From Phyllobacterium sp. YR531 (lineage in GTDB: Bacteria; Pseudomonadota; Alphaproteobacteria; Rhizobiales; Rhizobiaceae): a stretch of DNA of 64,000 nucleotides. The position numbers and the translations under genes were made by a program. Under the pieces are notes generated by a model that was given only the letters and a program-made list of their open reading frames with translations, was not told the DNA's origin and searched no databases. Positions 16,890 through 24,879 of the stretch are shown here, piece after piece (the stretch's first letter is position 1; every line of letters starts with the position of its first letter). The DNA is taken from assembly GCF_000282595.1 (NCBI RefSeq), contig NZ_AKIZ01000004.1, positions 1-64,000 of the forward strand. The letters are read 5' to 3'.

Positions 16890-19185
16890 GTTTCTGGTCC
16901 AGCATCTGTTCGATCAGCGCAGCATGTCTTGCCGCCACGCGCGGATAGGAGTTCCACTGTACTGCCTGGCGACGGTCAGGATCGCGCAACCCGAGCAGGA
17001 CGGGATTTTGCGCAAGGCTGATCAGGGCTTCGGCAACACAGTCAATGTCCACGGAACGGACCACATGGCTTATCGGCCACATGTCACGTAGCACCGGCGA
17101 GCGTGAGCACAGCAATGGGCGGTCCGCGCTCATGGCGATACGGGCTGCGCCTGTCGCCGTTTCGTTTGACGGGCCGTAGAGAAAAGCGAGAAGATCGGAC
17201 TGTGCCAGCTCATTCACGAGTTCTTCCTGCTCAACAAAGTCGAACCGTGCGGAAGCTACATCGTGCAGATCGAAATGGGAGAAGAGGTTTTCGATAACAA
17301 CCCGGACCTCCTGCGATTCATCATTGGGTAGCATGCAGTTCAAAAGCTTGAGACGCAGACGCGGCTCGAATACCCGTGCCCGCGCAAAAGCCTGTACCAG
17401 CAGGTCGATGTTCTTATGCCGTGTGAGAAATCCGAATGACCCTATGGTAAAGACTGATGGATCGGGCCGGATGCTGTCTTCCGATGTTGGAATTACCCCA
17501 TGCGGCATGACCACAGGGTTGGGGTGCCCGGCTTTTGCCAGCAAGCCCGCATCCTCGGCGGAATGCACGAACACTATGTCAAAAAGCTTGGTCCATTCGA
17601 GATGACCGTGCCGAAGGATTTCCTTCACGCTGTGCATGGTAATGACGCGTAGTTTGTGCCGGGTCTTGGCAAGCGTGTTGTTTACAAGCTCCATGTCCGG
17701 CGTGGAGAAATGTCCGGGATGGTGCTGTATCCACAGAACATCGCCGCGGGCACTTTCGATTTCGGAAATGAATCTCGTCAGGGATGTCAGGTCATAGCCC
17801 CACGAGCGGGAAACCAGATCCGGTATATGGGCAAGTTTGGCCTGCGCAGTTGCCGGCAACTCGTCGTTGAGCAGGCGCCTTGCATAGATGTGTGAAAATC
17901 TGCCGGCAAACGCCGGGGTGGAGTAGAGATGTTCGGAGTAAGTGGCGATTCCGCACTGCTGATGCCATGACGAAACAAGATCGAGGCTCCATGGCTTGCG
18001 TGCAGCCGCCGCAGTCTTTTTGGTCTTGGCAATGGATGCAAGCACCCGCCGTGCGACAGAACTCCAGCTCATATGGTCGGCCAGAAGTTTCTGCGCGTTT
18101 TTGCTTCGCGAACGGGCCTCGTCCCGGTCCGCAAGGGCCGCACGCATCTGAACGCCAAGATGTTCGATCGATGGTTCCGCCCATAGACTTAGGGAGCCGG
18201 AAACATGGGTCTGTGAGGGAGCCATGCGGTAGTTCACCATCCATGCGGTCTCAGGGGTACAGAAATCCACCTGTCCGCTATAGGCAGTCGTCACCACCGG
18301 GATATCAAGCCGCATTGCCTCCGCCAAAGGCAGGCCAAAACCTTCGCCTCTGCTTGGTGCAGCAACGAGGGAGGCTGTGCGGTAGAGCGCCAGCATCTGC
18401 TCTGAAGTATAAAGGTCGTTGATAATCGTGATCGGCGCTGCACCCGGCAAGCGCTCGCTGAATTTGTCCATGACGGAGGAGAGAATATTATCCGGGTTGG
18501 GGAATGTCTTGATGACAAGTTCAACCTGTTCGTCTTGCTTGAATGTTTGCGTAAACGCATCGACCAGCGCATCAATTCCCTTACGCGGAAAACAGGAAGA
18601 GACGTGCAGGATACGCTTTCGCCCGGTCGAAGGCACAGGTGAGGCAGTGCCAAGCCCCGCATCAAGGGCGACATGATCGGTGCCATTGCCAACGACCTCG
18701 AGAGGAATGGTCAGGCCTGACTGCACAAATGCCTGTTTAACAAAGTTCGCCGTCACCATGACCAGATCAAGGTCGCGGTTGAAACGCTCGATAAGGTATT
18801 GAGGAACCTCCAGTTCTTCCCAGGCAAAATTCACATAGGCGTTGAAACGCCCAATCATGTCATGGGTAGTAGGGGGCCATGTATTGCGAAGGTGAATGTC
18901 ATATTTTTCGGATGGGTAGCCGGGTAATAAAAGGCGTTTGACCTCGGGAGCGGCATTGAGCCTTGCATCACTCTGCCAATCGGCTTCGGGCGTGTAGCAG
19001 TGAAGGTCGACGCCAGCCTCTACGAGGGCTTTAGCAAGAAGCCGGTTGACGATTGCCAGGCTGTAATCGCCTTTGAATACACCGTCAAAAAAGACACGCT
19101 TGCCGGAAAATGCCTCACGCGCGAGCTTCAGATTTTTCTCATCAAGATCAATAGTATAAGGCGAAACGGTTGGCGCAGTGCGCAT
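16867..19185 (-). CDS. Two-domain glycosyltransferase (GT4-like twice), 772 aa
   Basis: A large protein with two GT-B-like units. The first, to about residue 390, has HVSSCFPRKGIDALVDAF, VELVIKTFPNP and the GT4 signature PSRGEGFGLPLAEAMRLDIPVV. The second, from about 400, has IGSFGFLTRHKNIDLLVQAF, LRLKLLNCML and FLYGPSNETATGAARIAMS, in which the usual E-G-F-G-L-P signature is altered to S-N-E-T-A-T-G. The second unit may thus have a changed or lost activity. The ATG at 19185 has GGAGA eight bases upstream. It heads a three-gene unit with the DUF4214-like and TPR proteins. Bifunctional GT4 proteins of this kind often build two successive linkages of a glycan repeat. Confidence 0.88.
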   Translation of the reverse strand: MRTAPTVSPYTIDLDEKNLKLAREAFSGKRVFFDGVFKGDYSLAIVNRLLAKALVEAGVDLHCYTPEADWQSDARLNAAPEVKRLLLPGYPSEKYDIHLRNTWPPTTHDMIGRFNAYVNFAWEELEVPQYLIERFNRDLDLVMVTANFVKQAFVQSGLTIPLEVVGNGTDHVALDAGLGTASPVPSTGRKRILHVSSCFPRKGIDALVDAFTQTFKQDEQVELVIKTFPNPDNILSSVMDKFSERLPGAAPITIINDLYTSEQMLALYRTASLVAAPSRGEGFGLPLAEAMRLDIPVVTTAYSGQVDFCTPETAWMVNYRMAPSQTHVSGSLSLWAEPSIEHLGVQMRAALADRDEARSRSKNAQKLLADHMSWSSVARRVLASIAKTKKTAAAARKPWSLDLVSSWHQQCGIATYSEHLYSTPAFAGRFSHIYARRLLNDELPATAQAKLAHIPDLVSRSWGYDLTSLTRFISEIESARGDVLWIQHHPGHFSTPDMELVNNTLAKTRHKLRVITMHSVKEILRHGHLEWTKLFDIVFVHSAEDAGLLAKAGHPNPVVMPHGVIPTSEDSIRPDPSVFTIGSFGFLTRHKNIDLLVQAFARARVFEPRLRLKLLNCMLPNDESQEVRVVIENLFSHFDLHDVASARFDFVEQEELVNELAQSDLLAFLYGPSNETATGAARIAMSADRPLLCSRSPVLRDMWPISHVVRSVDIDCVAEALISLAQNPVLLGLRDPDRRQAVQWNSYPRVAARHAALIEQMLDQKHDNRRAA

Positions 19186-19297
19186 ACACTTTTCTCCAGA
19201 ACATCTGTAGATCAGTCATACTGAATGTGAATAGCTTCTAATGCGTAAATCGACCCCTACCTTGCACGGTAGAGGTCGATTCAAGGTTAAGAAAGTA

Positions 19298-19334
19298 CGT
19301 GGGGTGCGTTGACTGGAGTAAAACGCGCCCCACG
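19298..19334 (-). terminator. Stem-loop after the Hint-domain gene
   Basis: A 13-base stem (CGTGGGGTGCGTT against AACGCGCCCCACG, one G-T pair, 11-base loop) begins six bases after the stop of the minus-strand gene at 19340. On the minus strand a short TACTTTCTTAA follows, so termination is likely but the T-run is weak. A second imperfect stem lies at 19248-19281. Confidence 0.55.
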
Positions 19335-19339
19335 ATGTA

Positions 19340-20521
19340 TCAGGATACCTTGGCTTCGTCTGTGTCGTAGCCAAGTGCTGCTTCACGCTCGGTGATGATT
19401 GCGCGGGCAGCATCCACAGCCGGACCGGAGTAGGCCAGTGGATAGCAGGCCTTGGCGTCATATGCCTTCAGCGAAGTGAACTGAAGGACACCTGGCTCGA
19501 GGAATACGTGACGGTTGCCAAGGTCGAGATAGGTTTCTGCCATGGCACCATTTGCCCAGATCACATCATGTTGCTCGAGTTCGATGTGATAGTATTCGAC
19601 CGGGCTGAGTGTAATCGGCTGACTGACGGTAGTCCCGTTGATCAGCAGCTTTGCCGGAACCAGCGATCCATTGACGAACATGCAATGGTCTGGCGAGACA
19701 AAGAGGTCATCCGATGGCATATTTTCAGCAATGGCACCGGCCAGAATGCGAACCGGCAGATCATTGCGCGGCTTGTCCAGTGTCTTTGGGTCAATGGCAC
19801 GATTGCCAACCCACTTGACGGCAACAGCGCCGTTATTCAGGCTGGAAATCACGTCGCCTGCCTTGAGATTCTCGACTTCGATTTCACCTGTTGGTGTCGT
19901 GATAAGAGTACCGCGAACGAAGCAGGGTGTCAGGAAGGTGACAGTGTCATTGACGTTGTTGAAGCTGTATGTGGCACCAGCCGGGATGTCGTAGGAGGCA
20001 ATTGGAAGGATGCCCAAAGGACCGCCAAAGAACGTGATGGTGTTGCCAACCTGGCTCACGCTGTTTGCGCCCACAACAGTGACGCGATCGCCGTTGTTTA
20101 CACCCACGATGTCCGGTGGGCTGCTGAGGCTGAGGTTTAGCAAGCCGGGGCTATAGGTGAAGTGACCCGTACCCGCAGCATTGATAAAGTCGATGGTGGT
20201 GCCGCTGAGCAAGTCTGCAGCAATTGCCGCCGCGTTCATCGTCAGACTGGTGCCCGCACCGATCTGGTAGTTGAACGTTGTACCGGCCGCAACACTCAGG
20301 ACAGATGTGTCGACTGTAAGGTCAGCACCATTCTGCAGGATGATTGTTGTGGAGGTGATGACGCCGGCGCCAACAAGGCTGTTCAGCGTGATATCAACGC
20401 CGTTGACAATCAAAGTGCCGTTGGAGACGAGCCCGAGCTCAAGTGTATCACCATCTGCGCCATTGTTTGAGTCGATTGTCTGCGTACCATTGTTGATTAG
20501 ATCAATGTCAATTAGAGGCAT
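19340..20521 (-). CDS. Hint-domain surface-type protein
   Basis: A 393-residue protein. The first 195 residues are low in charge and rich in Thr, Asn, Val and Gly, like the beta-solenoid parts of secreted alphaproteobacterial proteins. A Hint (Hedgehog/intein) domain, as in the Hint_2 family, follows from about 200: CFVRGTLITTPTGEIEVENL with its N-terminal Cys, GDVISSLN, then LFVSPDHCMFVNG and VPAKLLINGTTV, and YHIELEQHDVIWANG. Hint domains can cleave the bond before their cysteine and sometimes pass the N-terminal part to a nucleophile. No signal peptide is visible, so export by a type I or other signal-less route is possible. Ribosome binding site AGGAGAGGG precedes the ATG at 20521. It stands alone between capsule genes. 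Confidence 0.86.
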   Translation of the reverse strand: MPLIDIDLINNGTQTIDSNNGADGDTLELGLVSNGTLIVNGVDITLNSLVGAGVITSTTIILQNGADLTVDTSVLSVAAGTTFNYQIGAGTSLTMNAAAIAADLLSGTTIDFINAAGTGHFTYSPGLLNLSLSSPPDIVGVNNGDRVTVVGANSVSQVGNTITFFGGPLGILPIASYDIPAGATYSFNNVNDTVTFLTPCFVRGTLITTPTGEIEVENLKAGDVISSLNNGAVAVKWVGNRAIDPKTLDKPRNDLPVRILAGAIAENMPSDDLFVSPDHCMFVNGSLVPAKLLINGTTVSQPITLSPVEYYHIELEQHDVIWANGAMAETYLDLGNRHVFLEPGVLQFTSLKAYDAKACYPLAYSGPAVDAARAIITEREAALGYDTDEAKVS

Positions 20522-20574
20522 AGTAATTCCCTCTCCTGTTAAGAGTTAATTCATTACCGAACTGTGTTTGTAGG

Positions 20575-21276
20575 TTAGAACTTGTAGTTCAGACCGATGC
20601 GAATGCTATGAAAGTCAGGTGACGCCCGTGTCGATACGCCTTCGCTTTCGACAGTGTAGTCGCCAAAGTTGATGTACTGGTATTCAAGCTTTGCAGTCAC
20701 ATGGTCTGTGAAAGCATGTTCGATACCTGCACCGGCAACCCAGCCTGCGCGTGTCTTCTTTTCATTCATAAACTGATCGCCATCAGCAGACATCTTGTAA
20801 TTGACGCGGCCATAGGCGAGACCACCTGTACCGTAGATCAGGGTGCGATCCCAAGCGTAACCTACGCGGGGACGGAGTGTGCCGTACCAGTCGATGCTCG
20901 ACTTGGCATGAATGTCGACGCCTACCAGTTCACCAGAGGTTGTGTCGTCCAGACCAGCGCCTTGGAAGTCGGTTTCAATACCGAGAACGAAGTTATTGAT
21001 CTGATAGTTATAACCAATCTGTGCACCACCGACGAAACCGCTTTGCTCAATCGTGCCGATATTGCCGATGAAATCACCGCCACTACGAATTCCGACGCGG
21101 TCATCACCACCGAAGCCGTAGCCGGCATTCAAACCTGCATAAAAACCTGTCCAGACAAAGCCCGGATCAGCCAAGACAGCTTCGGGAGCAGTTTCAATGA
21201 CAGCATCGGCGGCATGCGCGCCCCCCGAAACAACCAATGCTGACAAGAATAGACCGATAACGTTGAAATTCCGCAT
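20575..21276 (-). CDS. Omp25/Omp31-family outer-membrane beta-barrel protein
   Basis: A 233-residue porin-like protein. A signal peptide with AXA cleavage (VVSGGAHA-AD) is followed by the family's start FVWTGFYAGLNAGYGFGG. Further family blocks are FVGGAQIGYNYQ, LGIETDFQGAG, YGTLRPRVGYAWDRTLIYGTGGLAYG (quoted in part), GWVAGAGIEHAFTDH and the last strand HSIRIGLNYKF ending in Phe, as outer-membrane barrels do. In Brucella such proteins are abundant in the outer membrane. I chose the ATG at 21276, with AAGGTGA before it, over a GTG nine bases further up. Its position inside a capsule locus is notable; it may simply be an inserted neighbour or help in surface display. Confidence 0.92.
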   Translation of the reverse strand: MRNFNVIGLFLSALVVSGGAHAADAVIETAPEAVLADPGFVWTGFYAGLNAGYGFGGDDRVGIRSGGDFIGNIGTIEQSGFVGGAQIGYNYQINNFVLGIETDFQGAGLDDTTSGELVGVDIHAKSSIDWYGTLRPRVGYAWDRTLIYGTGGLAYGRVNYKMSADGDQFMNEKKTRAGWVAGAGIEHAFTDHVTAKLEYQYINFGDYTVESEGVSTRASPDFHSIRIGLNYKF

Positions 21277-21340
21277 GAGATTCACCTTTGAATGTGCAAC
21301 TTCAACTTATACTTGCACAGAATAAATACTGTGAATACAA

Positions 21341-21349
21341 TATAGTTAG
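21341..21349. promoter_or_regulatory. TATAGTTAG half-site upstream of the Omp31-like gene
   Basis: Eight of nine bases match one arm of the dyad at 13804-13823. It lies 65 bases upstream of the Omp31-like start codon. In AT-rich DNA this could be chance. Confidence 0.2.
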
Positions 21350-21421
21350 CTCGATAATGCTAAAGATATTCGTTAAATGTGCTTAATTGACGTAATCTGT
21401 ATTGAACGTAATGGTGATTGG

Positions 21422-22591
21422 TTATGGAGCACTCGCAGACGTTTCTTCTTTTGATTCCACAGCGTCAGTTGTGGTAAATTCCTGATCATTCTTGGGAAGT
21501 ATAGAGGGCCTTTCCGGACGGTTCTCCCGCTTTGGCTGTTCTTCCGGAATCAACTCAACCGACCAATGCGCAATCGAACCTTCGATGGATCCGCTTTCTG
21601 TAAACAATCTGATTTCTATTGGCTCCTTGGCGCGTTCAACAAGGAACTGTGCCTCGGCAATGAATGACCCGGTTTGAGAAGGGCGAATGCGAATCCTGCT
21701 CAGCAGCTCCGAGTTATGGATCTCGATGGTGAATATCTGGCCATAGATTTCAGTATCGATGCGCAACGAGAAACGGGCAGTCCATTCGCCGGGCGGCAGA
21801 TGGAAGTATGGACCGTAGACGACACAGCGAGCACGTCCAACAAGTTCGATTTCGCTGACAATACTTGCACCCTCCTTATCGGCTAGCAGGAAGGTTTGAA
21901 GGGGCCAGATCATCTGCTTGATCGGTGTTCGCATGATCGAGCCATCGAGTGGCTTGAGCACATCAAGCGCAATAGCGCGGATGTCCGGCGATATCGCCTC
22001 ATACTCGGCACCGGGAGGCATATAGTTGGCGTCCAGTTTCTTTGCCGATACTTCAAATGTTGGAATACGCGAAAGATCAGGTGCAGGCCCGGAGAAATCA
22101 GCGCCAAGTTTTTCAAGGCAGCGAACTATGCCATCTTTGGAGAGATTGATCCCTAGAGTCCGGCAGAAGTGACCAAGTATACGGTGTATTTGTACCGGTC
22201 CCATTTTCTGGCGCTGGACCGCGACTATCAACGGGTGTGAACGGATTTGGGAGATACAGGCAATACTTGCGGACATGGCGCGTACCAGCGGTATATCGGT
22301 CGTTCCGGTTGTCTGTGATAACCAGTTCATCGAGTCCATTACGTCTTCTGTGAAGACGAGGTATGGCGCTCTTGACCGCATCAGGAAGTCGCAAAGCTCC
22401 TTGTCCGGATAATGCGATGTGATGATCATCGCTTCGCTGGTGCGGTTTCGCCATGCCTCCTGCAGTTCGGCCAGTGTCTCTACTTTAACGGTATTGCAGT
22501 CGCCGAAAACTTCATGGGCGATGGCGCTGAGTGCAGTAGTACCCCAAGAGAACATGGTTCCTGGCAGCCCGAAGGCGACGAAAAGTGTCAT
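21422..22591 (-). CDS. Unrecognised protein of the capsule locus, 389 aa
   Basis: I do not recognise this protein. The start MTLFVAFGLPGTMFSWGTTALSAI has a hydrophobic strand and a glycine/serine/threonine loop that faintly recalls the phosphate-binding loop of sulfotransferases, and SHYPDKELCDFLMRSRAPYLVF could be a following strand-helix unit; the usual sulfotransferase motifs are not complete. The C-terminal part (about 230-345) is strand-rich and may be a beta-sandwich: YGPYFHLPPGEWTARFSLRI, YGQIFTIEIHNSELL. That part resembles the C-terminal half of the 332-residue protein at 15891 in style (GTWMVRLDL there, GEWTARFSL here). It lies 15 bases after the glycosyltransferase gene at 22607, in one minus-strand unit with FkbM. 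Confidence 0.8.
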   Translation of the reverse strand: MTLFVAFGLPGTMFSWGTTALSAIAHEVFGDCNTVKVETLAELQEAWRNRTSEAMIITSHYPDKELCDFLMRSRAPYLVFTEDVMDSMNWLSQTTGTTDIPLVRAMSASIACISQIRSHPLIVAVQRQKMGPVQIHRILGHFCRTLGINLSKDGIVRCLEKLGADFSGPAPDLSRIPTFEVSAKKLDANYMPPGAEYEAISPDIRAIALDVLKPLDGSIMRTPIKQMIWPLQTFLLADKEGASIVSEIELVGRARCVVYGPYFHLPPGEWTARFSLRIDTEIYGQIFTIEIHNSELLSRIRIRPSQTGSFIAEAQFLVERAKEPIEIRLFTESGSIEGSIAHWSVELIPEEQPKRENRPERPSILPKNDQEFTTTDAVESKEETSASAP

Positions 22592-22606
22592 ATTACTTCG
22601 GCCTCC

Positions 22607-23929
22607 CTAGCTCCCTAATAGATTATCATAAAGCGTGGCTATCGACTGCTGGTAGCGTTCGGGTGAAAACTGAGCGGCTTGTTTGGGGCCAAGCTCTGCA
22701 AGATGGTCGCAAAGGTCCTGATCATTGGCAAGTGCACGTACGGCATTGCGAAGGGACTCCGTATTATAGGGATCGATCAGGAGCGCGGCATCGCCTGCTA
22801 TTTCGGGAACCGAGCCTTCTGTGGAAGTCAGCACCGGTGTGCCTAGCTGCATTGATTCCAGAACGGGAAGTCCGAACCCCTCATATAGAGAAGGGAAGAG
22901 GACAGACCGCGCGCCGCGGATCAGGCTGACGAGCAGATTGTAAGAAACAAAATCGAAACGGTGAATACGTCTGCCGGGCGTTATGCGGTTATCCTGCTGA
23001 AGGAAGAAACGGAAACGGTCATCTTCAATCAACAGTTGTGTCTGATCGCCTTTCCAGCCCGGCGCACCTACAATGATCAAAGGATAATCGACCTTGGCCG
23101 AAAGGTAGGCTTCGACGAGACGTGAGAGGTTCTTCTTCGGCTCGAATGCGCCAAAGAACAGAAAGTATTTTTTCCAGTCCAGATTGAATATTCCGGCAAT
23201 TTCGTCAGCAGCCACATCCTGCGGCTTTTCACGCAGCTCCAGCGGAACATGCACAGCCTGATAGGTGTTGGTTACCCGGCTTTCCTCAACACCGAGAAAA
23301 CGGATGATATCCTGACGCGATGTTTCCGAAACCGTGACGATATGATCGACGGATTTCACAAGATGAGTCAGCATCTTGTAGTGGTATCGTTTGTTATCTT
23401 CGGTAAGATAGGGCAGGCGCAACGGCACCAGATCATGGATCGTACAAATGTTCAGCGCTTTTCTCGCCCGCATCGGTATCGGATAGGTGCAATGGAGAAG
23501 ATCCGGTCTGTGAGCGAATGAAAGCGGCAGGCTTTTCCCGTAATTCTTGAAGTGCTGCCGCGCCGTAGCAAACAGGTCGTTATTCGCATAAAGATATTCG
23601 GAGTCCAGTACATTGCCCTGCAGAGATTTGAGAATGACGGTTCCCGTCAGTTCAACATGTGTTGGCGTGACTCCAAAAGGCGCACCTATCCGGCGGCGTG
23701 CCCAGCGTTTGCCAAGTGCGACAGGGCCGAGTTTCCTGTTTGAGTTATCGTCAAAAAGCACGACTTCACGTAGAGCCGGATTGCGGGGCAGTTTGCTCTG
23801 GACACTGTGCACGATACCCGTCTGGTGTCCCAGACTGCGCACAGTTTGAATCAGGCCACGTGTATAGGTAGCCACGCCTGTACCCTTCTGCAGGGATAGA
23901 TTAAGTCCATCATAGAGGATGGTTTTCAC
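22607..23929 (-). CDS. Glycosyltransferase family 4
   Basis: A 440-residue GT4 enzyme. FLFFGAFEPKKNLSRLVEAY opens the C-terminal domain, IIVGAPGWKGD follows, and LYEGFGLPVLESMQLGTPVL is the donor-binding signature with both Glu residues. The N-terminal part contains the acceptor-side motif YDGLNLSLQKGTGVATYTRG and HRPDLLHCTYP. The start is unclear: TTG at 23932 and GTG at 23929 are adjacent, both after an AAAGGA ribosome binding site; I give the GTG. It sits between an FkbM gene and the unrecognised 389-residue gene, all on the minus strand, and probably builds the same capsule. Confidence 0.9.
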   Translation of the reverse strand: MKTILYDGLNLSLQKGTGVATYTRGLIQTVRSLGHQTGIVHSVQSKLPRNPALREVVLFDDNSNRKLGPVALGKRWARRRIGAPFGVTPTHVELTGTVILKSLQGNVLDSEYLYANNDLFATARQHFKNYGKSLPLSFAHRPDLLHCTYPIPMRARKALNICTIHDLVPLRLPYLTEDNKRYHYKMLTHLVKSVDHIVTVSETSRQDIIRFLGVEESRVTNTYQAVHVPLELREKPQDVAADEIAGIFNLDWKKYFLFFGAFEPKKNLSRLVEAYLSAKVDYPLIIVGAPGWKGDQTQLLIEDDRFRFFLQQDNRITPGRRIHRFDFVSYNLLVSLIRGARSVLFPSLYEGFGLPVLESMQLGTPVLTSTEGSVPEIAGDAALLIDPYNTESLRNAVRALANDQDLCDHLAELGPKQAAQFSPERYQQSIATLYDNLLGS

Positions 23930-23969
23930 CAAGGCGGCATCCTTTCAGCGGTATTCAAGGCCAATGGCC

Positions 23970-24848
23970 TCATGCAGGTTCGTTGTCCGAAAGCACGAGC
24001 AGCCAATCCTGGCCATAATTCTGCGTCATCAATTCATGAGCTGTAACCGGTTGGGCATAGCCTTTGAAATCGAGACGCCGTACTTTTCCGTAGATGTTTG
24101 TCAGCCTTTCGATGAACTGCGCGCTATTAGCGGAACGCGCTGCATTGAACTCCACTACAATCATTGGCCGGTGACGCATTATTGTTTCGTCCATGGCAGA
24201 AAAAATACTCTCTTCTGCGCCTTCTGCATCGATCTTGATGAAATCAACCCGGTCGAGCGGCGTGCACAGTGCATCCATGGTCACGGCCGGAATTTCGATA
24301 AGGTAGCCACCTTGCTGGCTGGCATTTTCAGTGTTGAAAGCCGGAGACACAACTGTCGCGTTTTTCGGCTCATGATCCCTTATGAAAAGATTTGCACTAC
24401 TGGATCCGGCACCGCCGAGCACCATTTCGATAACCTGGCTACGGGGAGTAAAGCCGTTCAGGTCGAGGCTTCTTTTCAGGAAGTCAGCCGCATGCGGATT
24501 GGGCTCTACCGCGATAAGCTTCCCTGCTTCACCAACAAGTTCTGCGAGCAGCACTGAATAATAGCCAAAATTGGCTCCGACATCGATGGCGGTCATGCCT
24601 GCACGCACGTTGCGGGCGCAAAACTGTGTCAGCCAAATCTCCCAGTAACCGTCGAGCAGGATATGCGATCCGAAGCCACGATCCCTCGTGTCAATATAGA
24701 GTTTGTAGCGGCCTAGCACGCGAGCTATGGCAGTGTGATCTCCGAGATAAGCGTTGTTTGCAAGTCCCAGTATTGCCGCCTCGAGATCGAGGCGTTTCAG
24801 GTTTGCTATCTCGTGCAGGTGAAGCAATGACGGCATGCGCTCTCTCAT
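23970..24848 (-). CDS. FkbM-family methyltransferase
   Basis: A 292-residue SAM-dependent methyltransferase. MTAIDVGANFGYYSVLLAE (about residues 84-102) is the SAM-binding loop, LIAVEPNPHAADFL the acidic block, and DFIKIDAEGAEESIF the FkbM signature. VVEFN closes the core. The substrate is probably a sugar hydroxyl in the capsule. It is separated by 31 bases from the export lipoprotein gene upstream and 40 bases from the glycosyltransferase downstream. Unlike the FkbM protein at 4678 it has no DUF4214-like unit; its first 80 residues are different and helical. Confidence 0.88.
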   Translation of the reverse strand: MRERMPSLLHLHEIANLKRLDLEAAILGLANNAYLGDHTAIARVLGRYKLYIDTRDRGFGSHILLDGYWEIWLTQFCARNVRAGMTAIDVGANFGYYSVLLAELVGEAGKLIAVEPNPHAADFLKRSLDLNGFTPRSQVIEMVLGGAGSSSANLFIRDHEPKNATVVSPAFNTENASQQGGYLIEIPAVTMDALCTPLDRVDFIKIDAEGAEESIFSAMDETIMRHRPMIVVEFNAARSANSAQFIERLTNIYGKVRRLDFKGYAQPVTAHELMTQNYGQDWLLVLSDNEPA

Positions 24849-24879
24849 TCCAGTACGCGGTAATAGACAAGAACAGTTT

